Shown: positions 52,232-60,733 of the stretch, piece after piece
Position numbering within the stretch: the stretch's first letter is position 1
Layout: each line of letters starts with the position of its first letter
Assembly (NCBI RefSeq): GCF_001613385.1
Contig: NZ_BDCG01000012.1
Coordinates: forward strand, 434,001-498,000
Source of the DNA: Nocardia flavorosea NBRC 108225
GTDB taxonomy: Bacteria > Actinomycetota > Actinomycetes > Mycobacteriales > Mycobacteriaceae
DNA: 64,000 nt
Direction: 5' to 3'
The notes under the pieces: model-generated
What the model saw: the letters and a program-made list of their open reading frames with translations, nothing else
The model's database searches: none
Told to the model about the DNA's origin: nothing
Program-made: the position numbers and the translations under genes

Positions 52232-52501
52232 GGCGATGGATACGCAACGACCCGAAGTGCTCCGGTACACCGCCTTTGCGAACAGCCACGAGGGTGGCAA
52301 TCCCGCGGGAGTCGCTGTGGATGCCAATGGCCGGAGCACCTCGGCGGCCCGGAGGGCCGGGCATACACCATCCGTTACTTCAGCCCGAAATCCGAGGTGT
52401 CGTTCTGTGGCCATACCACCCTCGCCGCTGCCCTCGCGCTCACCGCGCTCGACTGGCCGGCCACCGACCTCGACGCGGCCTTCCCTGCTCGCATCGGCTG
52501 A
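52224..52501 (+). pseudogene. PhzF-family gene, deleted and frameshifted
   Basis: A GTG overlapping the pump stop begins a PhzF-type N-terminus (VLRYTAFANSHEGGNPAGVA) that is lost after about 30 residues. In another frame the next PhzF block appears, YFSPKSEVSFCGHTTLAAAL, and a stop follows at 52499-52501. Only about 75 of about 270 residues remain, with an internal deletion and a frameshift. It was once the third gene of the amidohydrolase operon. Confidence 0.75.
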
Positions 52502-52527
52502 AAAAGAGCGAGCCGCCCGGGCCGCTG

Positions 52528-53361
52528 TCACACCCGCCGGGCCACCACGGCGAAGTTCAGCGGGATCCGGGGCGCCGCGGAGGGCAGAGTCCAGCCCTGC
52601 GGGCATGGAACGAGATCGGGGAAGGCACGCCAATCCATGTACGGCAGCTCGTGCACCGCTTCGATCCGCAGGCCGGCACTCAGCAGTGAACCGATGATCT
52701 CACCCAGATCATGGCGCCATTCGTGGACCGTGGTCTGGGTGATCTGCCCGGCCGAGTTGTCGGTGTAACTACCCGAATCGGTGTAGGTCCGGGGGCCGGT
52801 TCCGCCGAGATAGTCGTCGGTGATCTGCCACGGCTCGAAGTCCATCGCGCCGAGAATCGGGTGGTCGTCGCGGATCATGAATACCGCGCCGGGAGCGAGG
52901 AGGTCGTGGATGGAGCGCGCCCAGCCGGCGAGGTCGGGCAGCCAGACGATAGTGCCGGCGCTGGTGACGACCAGATCGAACTGGCGGGCGATCAGCGCGG
53001 ACGCATACCGTGCATCGCCCTCGACCCAAGTGAGTTCGCGACCGTCGGCCCGGGCAATCCGGTCGGCATGGTGCAGCGAATTGGGCGAGAGGTCGAGCCC
53101 GTGCACCTCGACCGCGCCGAGGCGGGCCCAGGACAGCGTGTCGGTGCCGATATGGCACTGCAGATGCAGTAACGACCGGCCCCGGACACCGGTTTCCGGC
53201 AGGTGCGGGGCCAGCACCGAAAGGTCGTTGCGCACCACCGACGAGATGTCCTCGGGGGCGGCCAGGAAGGCGTCGACGTCATACATTTCGGACCGACGGT
53301 GCACATCTGCCCGTTCGTCCCAGTTCGCGCGGTTGGCGGCGAGAGCCTCGACTTCATCCAT
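52528..53361 (-). CDS. Class I SAM-dependent methyltransferase
   Basis: A 277-residue methyltransferase. SAM-binding motif I appears as LLHLQCHIGTDTLSWARLG (LQCHIGxD variant of ExGxGxG), followed by VHGLDLSPNSLHHA, WVEGDARYA and LVVTSAGTIVWLPDLAGWAR. These give a normal Rossmann core. The ATG at 53361 has AGGAG upstream. Divergent from a TetR gene 90 bases away. The substrate cannot be told; similar proteins methylate small molecules. Confidence 0.85.
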   Translation of the reverse strand: MDEVEALAANRANWDERADVHRRSEMYDVDAFLAAPEDISSVVRNDLSVLAPHLPETGVRGRSLLHLQCHIGTDTLSWARLGAVEVHGLDLSPNSLHHADRIARADGRELTWVEGDARYASALIARQFDLVVTSAGTIVWLPDLAGWARSIHDLLAPGAVFMIRDDHPILGAMDFEPWQITDDYLGGTGPRTYTDSGSYTDNSAGQITQTTVHEWRHDLGEIIGSLLSAGLRIEAVHELPYMDWRAFPDLVPCPQGWTLPSAAPRIPLNFAVVARRV

Positions 53362-53404
53362 GGTGGGTTCTCCTCGATGCTCGGATGCGGTGCGACGATT
53401 TTGT

Positions 53405-53418
53405 ATCACACCCGTGAT
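53405..53418. promoter_or_regulatory. Operator-like dyad between methyltransferase and TetR
   Basis: ATCAC-N4-GTGAT is a perfect 5-bp inverted repeat in the 90-base divergent gap, placed to control both genes. Candidate TetR-family operator. Confidence 0.55.
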
Positions 53419-53450
53419 GTAACCCGACACCGGTTTTCTAGACTGTGTCC

Positions 53451-54029
53451 GTGCCTATCCGGGTAGATGCCGATGCGCGACGAAGCCATATCGTCGACGC
53501 CGCCCTGAACCTCATCGTCACCGGCGGTCCTTCCGCCGCGACCTTCCGAAAGGTCGCCGCCGAAGCCCAGCTGAACATCGGCTCGGTGCGCCACTATTTC
53601 ACCGACCACGAAGCCCTGGTCGTCGCCGTGGCCACCGAAGTCGGCGACCGGATGGGCCGGCGCCTCTCCCGCCACTCCGCCGAGCCGGCCGGCGACCGGG
53701 CCACAGCGAAACGTCACCTGCTTCGAATACTCGAAGAATTGGTCCCCCTCGACGACGAACGGCACCGCGAAGCGGTCATCCTCATGGAGATCATCGCCGC
53801 CGCCCGCACCAACCCCGCATTCGAACCGGTCGTCCGCCAGATGGCGGCAGACCTACGCCAGGTCCTCGTCGACGCCCTGGCCGCCACCGGCGCCCTCACC
53901 CCCGAACACCACGCCGTACACCTGGCCGCACTCATCTCCGGCCTCTCGCTGGACGCCGTCACCCCACACGGCTCGGTCGAGCCTGGCACCATTCGCGCCG
54001 TACTGGAGCAACAGGTCGCGACACTCTGA
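53451..54029 (+). CDS. TetR-family regulator
   Basis: A 192-residue regulator with helix-turn-helix at about 10-55 (HIVDAALNLIVTGGPSAATF, KVAAEAQLNIGSVRHYF) and a BetI-like C-terminal domain (LDDERHREAVILMEIIAAAR). Two in-frame GTGs lie two codons apart (53445, 53451); the second gives the usual VPIRVDADARR start. Divergent from the methyltransferase. The 83 bases after it hold no gene that I can support. Confidence 0.88.
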   Translation: MPIRVDADARRSHIVDAALNLIVTGGPSAATFRKVAAEAQLNIGSVRHYFTDHEALVVAVATEVGDRMGRRLSRHSAEPAGDRATAKRHLLRILEELVPLDDERHREAVILMEIIAAARTNPAFEPVVRQMAADLRQVLVDALAATGALTPEHHAVHLAALISGLSLDAVTPHGSVEPGTIRAVLEQQVATL

Positions 54030-54112
54030 GCTGGCGAGAGTCACCGGCACAGCGGCGATAGTGATTCCCGTGCTCCGAGCAGCACAACGGCGAGCGCGGC
54101 CGATTGGTGCGG

Positions 54113-54316
54113 TCAGGCTTCGATCGCAGCACCGCAGATACCACAGACCTCCAACTGACGGCGCTTCCAGCGGGCGACCGGGATGAAGAACAACGTGAAC
54201 TGCTTGAACTCCCGTACCCGCTGCCACTGAGTCGTGTTGTGGCAACGGGGACAGGTCCGGGTTTGCCCGAAACCGAGGTTCTGCCGCTTGGTCCCGAAAC
54301 CGAAGATGAAGAACAT
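54113..54316 (-). CDS. Small zinc-ribbon protein
   Basis: A 67-residue protein. It begins MFFIFGFGTKRQNLG, then CPRC at one end and CGICG at the other bracket a FTLFFIPVARWKRR core, the layout of small actinobacterial zinc-ribbon proteins that start MFFLFGF. Four cysteines in two CxxC pairs would bind zinc. The longer frame upstream adds 27 Cys-rich residues without family support, so the internal ATG at 54316 was chosen. Function unknown. Confidence 0.75.
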   Translation of the reverse strand: MFFIFGFGTKRQNLGFGQTRTCPRCHNTTQWQRVREFKQFTLFFIPVARWKRRQLEVCGICGAAIEA

Positions 54317-54507
54317 CAGCCCAGCGTAAAGGGCAAACCACAGACCTACTGGCCGTGAGGCGCAGTGGCCGCCGACCTGACATGCGCACACCGCCACCAG
54401 CTACCACCCAAGCGAGGAGCCCGCGGTGGGCCGAGGACGGCGTTGACCGGCCGTCCGGCTCCAGCGCATGCGCACCGCCTCGCCTCGCCTCGACCTTCGG
54501 TTTCCGA

Positions 54508-55707
54508 TCAGAAAGATGCCGGCATACTTTCCCAGCCGCGCACCGTCGAAGTCGGGGAGAGTTTCGCCCGCGACAGGTCGACCTCCCATTCGGGAAAGCG
54601 TTTCAGGATTTCTTCCAGGGCGACCCGCCCTTCCAACCTGGCCAGCGCCGAGCCCATGCAGAAATGAGTGCCGACGCTGAAGGCCAGATGAGGTTTGCTT
54701 TCGCGGTGGATATCGAAAACATCGCCGTCGGGGGTGAAGTGGCGGTGGTCGCGGTTGGCGGCACCGATGAGCAACATCATGGCACTGCCTTCGGGGACCG
54801 TGTGCCCGTGGTATTCGATATCGCGGGTGACGTAGCGGGCGACATGCGGTGCCGGGGGTTCGAAGCGGAGTAGTTCTTCGACGGCGGCGGGGATCAGGGA
54901 CGGGTTCCGGACCAGTTCGCGGCGCTGGTCGGGGTGTTCGGCGAGGACTTTTCCGGCCCACCCGATCAGCCGGGTGGTGGTTTCGTTCCCGGCGCCGGAG
55001 ACGACGTTGACGTAGGTGAGGATTTCGTCGCGGGTGAGGTGGCGCAGGGTGCCGGTTTCGTCTTCGAATTCGACGTTCAGCAGTTCGGAAATGATGTCGT
55101 CGGAGGGGTGCTCGGTGCGCCAGTCGACATACTTTTCGAAGAGTTCCCCGCTGACCATGCCCTCCGTGGAGGCCTTCATCGGTTTACCTTCTTCGGTGCG
55201 CATCTGCTCGTTGGCGAAATCGCGGACCGCTTCCTGATCCTCTTCCGGAATGCCGAGCAGCATACCGATGGTGCGCATGGGCATCTGGGCGCCCAGATCG
55301 GCGATGAAGTCGATTTTGCCGGTGCCGATCAGCGGATCCAGACTCTGGCAGCAGAATTCACGGATCTTCGCCTCGAGTGCGGAGATCTTGCGCGGGGTGA
55401 ACATCCGCGACAGCAGTTTGCGGTGCATGGTGTGGATCGGCGGATCCTCGAAAATGAGGACGCCCGGCGGTATTTCGATATTCGCCTTGATCAGTTCGAT
55501 GATCGCGCCGCGGGCCGAGCTGAAGGTGTCCTTGTCGATCAGCGCGGCATTTACGTCGGCGAACCGGCTCAACGCATAGAAATCGTGGGTTTCGTTGTAG
55601 TACAGCGGTTTTTCCTCGCGGATCCGCTTGAACATGGGATACGGGTCGGCGTTGAGTTCGACATCGTAGGGGTCGTAGTAGACATCAGTGGGCGCGGTGG
55701 TCGTCAC
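54508..55707 (-). CDS. Cytochrome P450
   Basis: A 399-residue soluble P450. I-helix VSGAGNETTTRLIGW (acid-alcohol pair as E-T), K-helix EELLRFEPP, and heme loop FSVGTHFCMGSALARLEGR with the ligand cysteine at residue 350. The N-terminus (YYDPYDVELNADPYPMFKRI) is like the CYP125/142/189-type groups that oxidise steroids and other lipids. GTG start after AAAGGAG. Last gene of the ten-gene minus-strand run, 33 bases after another P450. Likely served by the ferredoxin encoded two genes upstream. Confidence 0.92.
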   Translation of the reverse strand: MTTTAPTDVYYDPYDVELNADPYPMFKRIREEKPLYYNETHDFYALSRFADVNAALIDKDTFSSARGAIIELIKANIEIPPGVLIFEDPPIHTMHRKLLSRMFTPRKISALEAKIREFCCQSLDPLIGTGKIDFIADLGAQMPMRTIGMLLGIPEEDQEAVRDFANEQMRTEEGKPMKASTEGMVSGELFEKYVDWRTEHPSDDIISELLNVEFEDETGTLRHLTRDEILTYVNVVSGAGNETTTRLIGWAGKVLAEHPDQRRELVRNPSLIPAAVEELLRFEPPAPHVARYVTRDIEYHGHTVPEGSAMMLLIGAANRDHRHFTPDGDVFDIHRESKPHLAFSVGTHFCMGSALARLEGRVALEEILKRFPEWEVDLSRAKLSPTSTVRGWESMPASF

Positions 55708-55740
55708 AGCTGAGTCTCCTTTCGGCGCAGTTGTCCGGGA

Positions 55741-56988
55741 TCACCACGTCACCGGCAGGCGGTACAGACCGTAGGCCAGTTTGTCGTGTTTGAATTCGAC
55801 CTCGTCGAGCGGAATCGCGAGCCGCATGGACGGGATCCGCTCCAGCAAGGTCTTGAAAACGATCTGCAATTCCACGCGGGCAAGCTGCTGGCCCACGCAC
55901 TGGTGCGGGCCGAAACCGAAACCTACGTGCAGGCGGGCAGGGCGGGTCAGATCGAGGGTGTCCGGGTTCGGGAACTGTTTCGGGTCCCAGTTCGCGGGCG
56001 CGAGGTCGATGATCACGCCCTCACCGGCCTTGATGGTGTGCCCGCCGATATCGATATCGTCGAGAGCGACCCGGCGCTGCCCGTTCTGGATGATGCTCAG
56101 ATAGCGCAGCAGTTCCTCGACCGCGTTCGCGACGACCTTGGGATCGTCGGTATCGCGCAGCAGAGCGAGCTGGTCCGGGTTCTCCAGCAGCGCGAGCGTA
56201 CCCAGCGAAATCATATTCGCGCTGGTCTCGTGACCGGCGATGAGCACACCGGTGCCGATCTGGGCGGCTTCTTTCATGGAGATCTCGCCGGCGGTGACCC
56301 GTTCGGCGAGTTCGGTGACCATATCCTCGGCCGGATTCTGCATTTTGGCTTTGATCAGGTCGATCAGATAGCGGGCCAGGCCCACTCGCCCCTTCGCCGA
56401 TTCCTCGGCGGTGGCAAAACGGGATACCCCGGTCGTCGCGTGTTGCTGGAAGAACTCGTGGTCCTCGTAGGGCACGCCCAGCATTTCGCTGATCACCAGC
56501 GAAGGTACCGGCAGGGCGAGCGCTTCGACGAGATCCGCGGGCTGCGGACCGGCCAGTACGGCGTCGATATGGTCGTCGGTGATCTTCTGGATCGCCGGGC
56601 GCAGTGCGTCGACCCGTTTCACCGTGAACGGTTTGGTCATCATCCGGCGGAATCGGCTGTGCTCTTCGCCGTCGGTATTGAATACCGAGCGAGCCCGGTG
56701 ATTCACCAGCTCGAGCATGCCCTCGTTCCAGTGCGGGAAACCGGGCTGATGATCATCGGTGCTGATCCTCGGGTCCGACATCAGCGCTTTGAGTTCGGCG
56801 TAACCGGTGACCAGCCACGGGGTGCTGCCGTCCCAGATCCGGACGCGGGACAGCGGGCGTTCGGTCACCAGCCCGAGTACCTCCGGCGGCGGTGCGAACG
56901 GGCAACCGGCGGCCCGTTCCATCGGGTACTCCAGGATCGCTGCGGTATCGGATGCGGCGTGGGTCTCGGACCCGGACGTATTCCTCAT
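55741..56988 (-). CDS. Cytochrome P450 (CYP105-like)
   Basis: A 415-residue P450 opening with the CYP105-style AAGCPFAPPPEVLGL. I-helix IAGHETSANMISLGT has the acid-alcohol pair as E-T, K-helix EELLRYLSIIQNG, and heme loop FGFGPHQCVGQQLARVE gives the cysteine at residue 364. CYP105 enzymes are broad-range hydroxylases. Its ATG starts two bases after the ferredoxin stop, so it is almost surely the ferredoxin's partner. Second of the P450 pair at the end of the catabolic run. Confidence 0.93.
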   Translation of the reverse strand: MRNTSGSETHAASDTAAILEYPMERAAGCPFAPPPEVLGLVTERPLSRVRIWDGSTPWLVTGYAELKALMSDPRISTDDHQPGFPHWNEGMLELVNHRARSVFNTDGEEHSRFRRMMTKPFTVKRVDALRPAIQKITDDHIDAVLAGPQPADLVEALALPVPSLVISEMLGVPYEDHEFFQQHATTGVSRFATAEESAKGRVGLARYLIDLIKAKMQNPAEDMVTELAERVTAGEISMKEAAQIGTGVLIAGHETSANMISLGTLALLENPDQLALLRDTDDPKVVANAVEELLRYLSIIQNGQRRVALDDIDIGGHTIKAGEGVIIDLAPANWDPKQFPNPDTLDLTRPARLHVGFGFGPHQCVGQQLARVELQIVFKTLLERIPSMRLAIPLDEVEFKHDKLAYGLYRLPVTW

Positions 56989-56990
56989 TG

Positions 56991-57188
56991 TCACTCCTCG
57001 TGGACGTGAATGGCCATGGCGGGGCAGACGGCGGCGGCTTCGCGCACCTCGTCGGCGAGATCGTCCGGGGGGTTCTCGTCCAGCAGGACGACGATGCCGT
57101 CTTCCTCGCGCTGATCGAATACCGCGTCGGCCGCCATCACGCAGTGCCCGGCGGCAATGCATTTCCCTTGTTCGACAGTCACTTTCAT
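56991..57188 (-). CDS. [3Fe-4S]-type ferredoxin
   Basis: A 65-residue ferredoxin with cluster cysteines C10 and C16 (GKCIAAGHCVMAAD, lacking the middle cysteine of 4Fe types) and C55 in AAVCPAMAI. This pattern fits the small [3Fe-4S] ferredoxins that serve actinobacterial P450s. Placed directly ahead of the CYP105-like gene. No dedicated ferredoxin reductase is in this run; the flavin or iron-sulfur reductases encoded elsewhere must supply electrons. Confidence 0.93.
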   Translation of the reverse strand: MKVTVEQGKCIAAGHCVMAADAVFDQREEDGIVVLLDENPPDDLADEVREAAAVCPAMAIHVHEE

Positions 57189-57229
57189 GACGTTCTCTTT
57201 CTGGGTGAAGGGGTCGGGACTGGGGCCGC

Positions 57230-58069
57230 TCAGGATTTCGCGGCGGCGGAACCGTTGGCCGCCTCGGTACTGCGTCGCATCAGGGGTTTGCCGGCAGTGG
57301 TGCCGCCGTCCACGGCCAGTACGGTGCCGGTCAGATAGCGCGACCGTTCGGCGGCGAAGTAGACCGCGGCCTCGGCGACATCCTCGGGGGTGCCTTCGCG
57401 CGGCAGCGGGCGGTCGCGGTTCATCATGTCGCGCATGGCGCGGGTCATTCGTTCGGCTTTTTCCGGCGACATGGTGCTGGAGGCCTTCGCCAGCAGATCG
57501 GTGGGGATATTTCCCGGGGCGATACAGTTCACCCGCACGTCGTACTGGGCGAGTTCGATCGCCGCGGACTTCGTGAAATGGATGACCGCAGCTTTGGAAG
57601 CGCGGTAGGTCATCACACCGCCGCCGGCCTGCACGCCGCCCACCGACGACAGATTGATGATCGATCCGCCGCCGTTGTCCGCCATATGCCGGGCCGCCAG
57701 CCGGGTACCGGCCATTACGCCGAGCACGTTCACCGACATCACGTGCTGGAAGTCGGCGAAATCGTCGTCCAGGATGCTTTTGTGCATCTTCCCGGAGATC
57801 CCGGCGTTGTTGCACATGATGTGCAGGCCGCCGAATTCTCGAACGGCGAGGTCGACGAGCTGGGCCACCTCGCCGGGATCGCCGGCATCGGTGACGCGCA
57901 ACAGCACGGTGTCACCGCAGCGGTCCGCCAGTGCGCGGCCCTTCCCGGCGTCGATATCACCGACGACCACGCGGGCGCCTTCGGCAACGAACCGTTCGAC
58001 CATGGCACTGCCCAGCCCGGACGCGCCCCCGGTGACCACCGCGACCTTGCCCGCCAATTCGTTACCCAT
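57230..58069 (-). CDS. Short-chain dehydrogenase/reductase
   Basis: A 279-residue classical SDR: cofactor loop VTGGASGLGSAM, D in VVVGDIDAGKG pointing to NAD(H), NNAG in MCNNAGISGK, catalytic serine in IINLSSVGG and Tyr-x3-Lys in TYRASKAAV. C-terminal LTGTVLAVDGGTTAG is normal. The second ATG (58069) was chosen for better spacing from AAAGGAT. Probably oxidises a secondary alcohol made by one of the P450s. Confidence 0.92.
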   Translation of the reverse strand: MGNELAGKVAVVTGGASGLGSAMVERFVAEGARVVVGDIDAGKGRALADRCGDTVLLRVTDAGDPGEVAQLVDLAVREFGGLHIMCNNAGISGKMHKSILDDDFADFQHVMSVNVLGVMAGTRLAARHMADNGGGSIINLSSVGGVQAGGGVMTYRASKAAVIHFTKSAAIELAQYDVRVNCIAPGNIPTDLLAKASSTMSPEKAERMTRAMRDMMNRDRPLPREGTPEDVAEAAVYFAAERSRYLTGTVLAVDGGTTAGKPLMRRSTEAANGSAAAKS

Positions 58070-58120
58070 GCGCTGCATATCCTTTCGTCACCACATCCCT
58101 GCTCCTGTCCGTGCGCCGGC

Positions 58121-59053
58121 TCATCCGCTGTGTGCGTACTGCGCCGGCGCTGCGGCGCGCACCTGCCGGTCCAGGAAATCCAGGAGCAACGGGTTCACCG
58201 CGTCCGGGCGTTCGATCTGCGGGCAATGACCGGCATCGGCGATCACCGCGGATTCGGCCGCCGGGATCCGTGCGGCGACCTCGGCAGCCCAGCCGCGGGG
58301 CAGAAGTTTGTCGGCGCCGCCTTCGAGCACAAGGGTCGGTATCCGGATCCGTTCGAACGGCCGGTCGCCCGGCGCGGGCGGTGTCGGCGCGCCGGGGCGC
58401 CGGAATCGGGCGGCCGCGATGGCCTCCCAGGCGCCGGGCACGGTCGCGGAATCGAATCGGCGCCGCACATAGTCCTCGTCGGCCGGGTACGCGGGCGAAG
58501 CGAACAGGGCGGTGACGATCGCGCGCATAGCGGGCAGTGTGGCGTCGAAATCGTAGAGGGCGCGCATATGCTCGTTCGCCTGGATCTGCCCGCCACCGCA
58601 AATGGTCACCATGGCACGCACCGGCAACAGCGGATTCGTGGCGGTGGTATCGGCGAGCAGATTCACCGCACCCATCGAATTACCTACGAAAAAAGCGGAT
58701 TCGATCCCGAGCACGGCCAAGAACCGGGCGATATGCCGGATCCGCATTCCACGGCCGTCGGTGAAATCGACGACCTTCGCGGAATCGCCGTATCCGAGCA
58801 TATCGGGGGCCAGCACGCGGTATCGCTGCGCGAGCGCAGGAATGACGCGTTCCCAGCCCAGCTCGGCGCTCGCACCGAACTCGCCCCCGTGCAGCAACAC
58901 AACCGGCTCGCCCGCGCCCGCTTCGAGGAAATGGGTACGCAGACCGTCGACCGCGATCGAACGATGCTCATATCCGGAAGCCACCGCCCCAGTCCCCAGT
59001 CCTCTCACTGCGTGGTGACGCTGCGCTGCCGACTCCGGGCCTGACTCGCTCAT
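58121..59053 (-). CDS. Alpha/beta hydrolase (meta-cleavage-type)
   Basis: A 310-residue serine hydrolase. Oxyanion-hole VVLLHGG near 51-57, nucleophile S126 in FVGNSMGAVN, acid in LEGGADKLLP, and H276 in DAGHCPQIERPD. The GNSMGG/A elbow and the overall layout resemble C-C bond hydrolases (BphD/HsaD/MhpC) that act after ring cleavage. Its ATG overlaps the stop of the FMN reductase gene. Could also be an ester or lactone hydrolase. Confidence 0.88.
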   Translation of the reverse strand: MSESGPESAAQRHHAVRGLGTGAVASGYEHRSIAVDGLRTHFLEAGAGEPVVLLHGGEFGASAELGWERVIPALAQRYRVLAPDMLGYGDSAKVVDFTDGRGMRIRHIARFLAVLGIESAFFVGNSMGAVNLLADTTATNPLLPVRAMVTICGGGQIQANEHMRALYDFDATLPAMRAIVTALFASPAYPADEDYVRRRFDSATVPGAWEAIAAARFRRPGAPTPPAPGDRPFERIRIPTLVLEGGADKLLPRGWAAEVAARIPAAESAVIADAGHCPQIERPDAVNPLLLDFLDRQVRAAAPAQYAHSG

Positions 59054-59661
59054 ACCGTGCCTATCGGTTTGGCGCTGGTGAGGACCTGTACGGCGAGCAG
59101 CTCGAGCTGATTCTGCACACCGGTGTCGATCAGGGCGCCGGTGTCGTCCCAGATCTTGTCGGCCGAATTGATCGCGACTCCGATAGGTGTGGGCCAGGCC
59201 CGCAGCGCATGCCCGATGCCGCGCAGCTGGCCCAGTGTCCCGACGGCGGCCTGCCAGCCGTAGGCGCAAGTGATACAGCCCCAGGGTTTGTTGTCCAGGT
59301 AGACCGTGGGATCGGTACGCATATCCTCGACATAGTCGAGGGCGTTCTTCACCAGGCCGGAGATGGCACCGTGGTAGCCGGGCGAGCCGACGATCACCGC
59401 GTCGGCGGCGCGCAACGCCTCCACCAGCGCCTGGGCCTGCGGGGTACGCGCCGGCTCGTGCGGGTTGTACATCGGCAGGTTGATCTGTTCACCGCTGAAC
59501 AACGCTGTGCGGCCACCGCGCTGCTCGACGGCGTCCAGGCAGTGCCGCAGCGCCCGCTCGGTCGACGAGCCGGCGCGTAACGTACCGCCGAGTCCGACGA
59601 CGAACGGCTGCCGACCCGTCTCCGGTGCGTTCCGATCCATCATTGTGCTTCCCGCGGTCAT
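59050..59661 (-). CDS. NADPH-dependent FMN reductase
   Basis: A 203-residue flavodoxin-fold flavin reductase: VVGLGGTLRAGSSTERAL phosphate loop, then VIVGSPGYHGAISGLVKNAL with the flavin-binding GSPxYHG turn and NALDYVED. This matches SsuE/MsuE-type enzymes that supply reduced FMN. In this run it would feed the LLM monooxygenase three genes upstream, a common two-component pairing. Confidence 0.88.
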   Translation of the reverse strand: MTAGSTMMDRNAPETGRQPFVVGLGGTLRAGSSTERALRHCLDAVEQRGGRTALFSGEQINLPMYNPHEPARTPQAQALVEALRAADAVIVGSPGYHGAISGLVKNALDYVEDMRTDPTVYLDNKPWGCITCAYGWQAAVGTLGQLRGIGHALRAWPTPIGVAINSADKIWDDTGALIDTGVQNQLELLAVQVLTSAKPIGTV

Positions 59662-59722
59662 TGTCGGCGCCCCTGACTGTTTCCATTCACTGTGCGGTCC
59701 GGTTTCCAGCGCATCACCGCAC

Positions 59723-60712
59723 CTACTTGATGGCGATCGGGTTGATCGGTGAACCGACCGCGCCGACCACGCGCAGCGGCGGGGCGACGAGCTGGAATTC
59801 GTAGACGCCGTCGGCGGCGCAATCGGCGGCCAGGGCGGTGAAATCCCAGTATTCGCCGAGCATCAGGCCCATATCGCGAAGGCACAGCATATGCATCGGC
59901 AGGAACGTGCCCTCGACCCCCGAGATCGGATTCTCGACCATGAGATTATCGGCGGCCACGGCCGCGATCTCGTGGTCGTGCAGCCATTTGGCGCAGGTCC
60001 AGTCGAGGCCCGAATAGGGTTCGGAACCGTCACCGGCTTCGAGGAAACGGTTCCACCAGCCGGTGCGGACCAGCACGATATCGCCGGATCCGATGGTCAC
60101 GCCCTGGCGTTTCGCACATTCGTCGAGTTCGTCGCCGGTGATCGGCTCCCCCACCTCGAGGAAGGTCTCCGCGCCACGGTATTTCACCAGGTCCAGTAGG
60201 ACGCCGCGGCTGGTGATCCCCTTGCTGTCGACCTTTTCGATACCGCAGTGAAAGGCGCCCATACTGGTGACCGAATCGGCCGGGAATCCGTTGTAGAGCT
60301 TGTCCCCGTAGTAGACATGGGAGAAGGCGTCCCACTGGGTGGCCGCCTGCAACGGCATGATGAGCATATCGTCGTTGAACCGGAACGGATTGTCGGCGAA
60401 GAATCCGGCCAGTTCGCCCGCCACCGAATTCTGCAGCCATTTCGGACCGTATTCGGTCAGCGTTTCGGCGTCCCCGCCGTCGACGGTCATCACATGGGTG
60501 GGATTGGCTCGGAATTTGAAGGCGCCCTGCGGGCCGTTGGAACCGAAGTCGATACCCAGCGGGAACACTTTCCCGTGCCGGACCAGTCCGGCCGCGGCGG
60601 CGACCTTCTGCGGGGTGATGAAGTTCAGTGTGCCGAGTTCGTCGTCGGCGCCCCAGCGGCCCCAGTTACGCACGGTGTCACCGAGTTTGTAGAAATCGGT
60701 CAGAGTTGCCAC
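59723..60712 (-). CDS. Cyclase-family metal hydrolase (formamidase-like)
   Basis: A 329-residue member of the cyclase (kynurenine formamidase-like) family: WGADDELGTLNFITPQKVAA at the start, the metal-site region QAATQWDAFSHVYYGDKLYN (HxGTHxDxxxH in classical members, here TQWDxxSH), LLDLVKYRGAE, and IVLVRTGWWNRFL. Members hydrolyse amides, lactones or enol esters. The changed metal motif is typical of the long actinobacterial subgroup. Sits between two redox genes in the catabolic run. Confidence 0.85.
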   Translation of the reverse strand: MATLTDFYKLGDTVRNWGRWGADDELGTLNFITPQKVAAAAGLVRHGKVFPLGIDFGSNGPQGAFKFRANPTHVMTVDGGDAETLTEYGPKWLQNSVAGELAGFFADNPFRFNDDMLIMPLQAATQWDAFSHVYYGDKLYNGFPADSVTSMGAFHCGIEKVDSKGITSRGVLLDLVKYRGAETFLEVGEPITGDELDECAKRQGVTIGSGDIVLVRTGWWNRFLEAGDGSEPYSGLDWTCAKWLHDHEIAAVAADNLMVENPISGVEGTFLPMHMLCLRDMGLMLGEYWDFTALAADCAADGVYEFQLVAPPLRVVGAVGSPINPIAIK

Positions 60713-60733
60713 GTCGGTTTTCCTTCCAGCTGC

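Noticed and set aside
52528..53361. The methyltransferase as the missing SCO2525 partner of the cassette
   Set aside because: It lies 10 kb away beyond unrelated operons, is paired with its own TetR gene, and shows only a general SAM fold.
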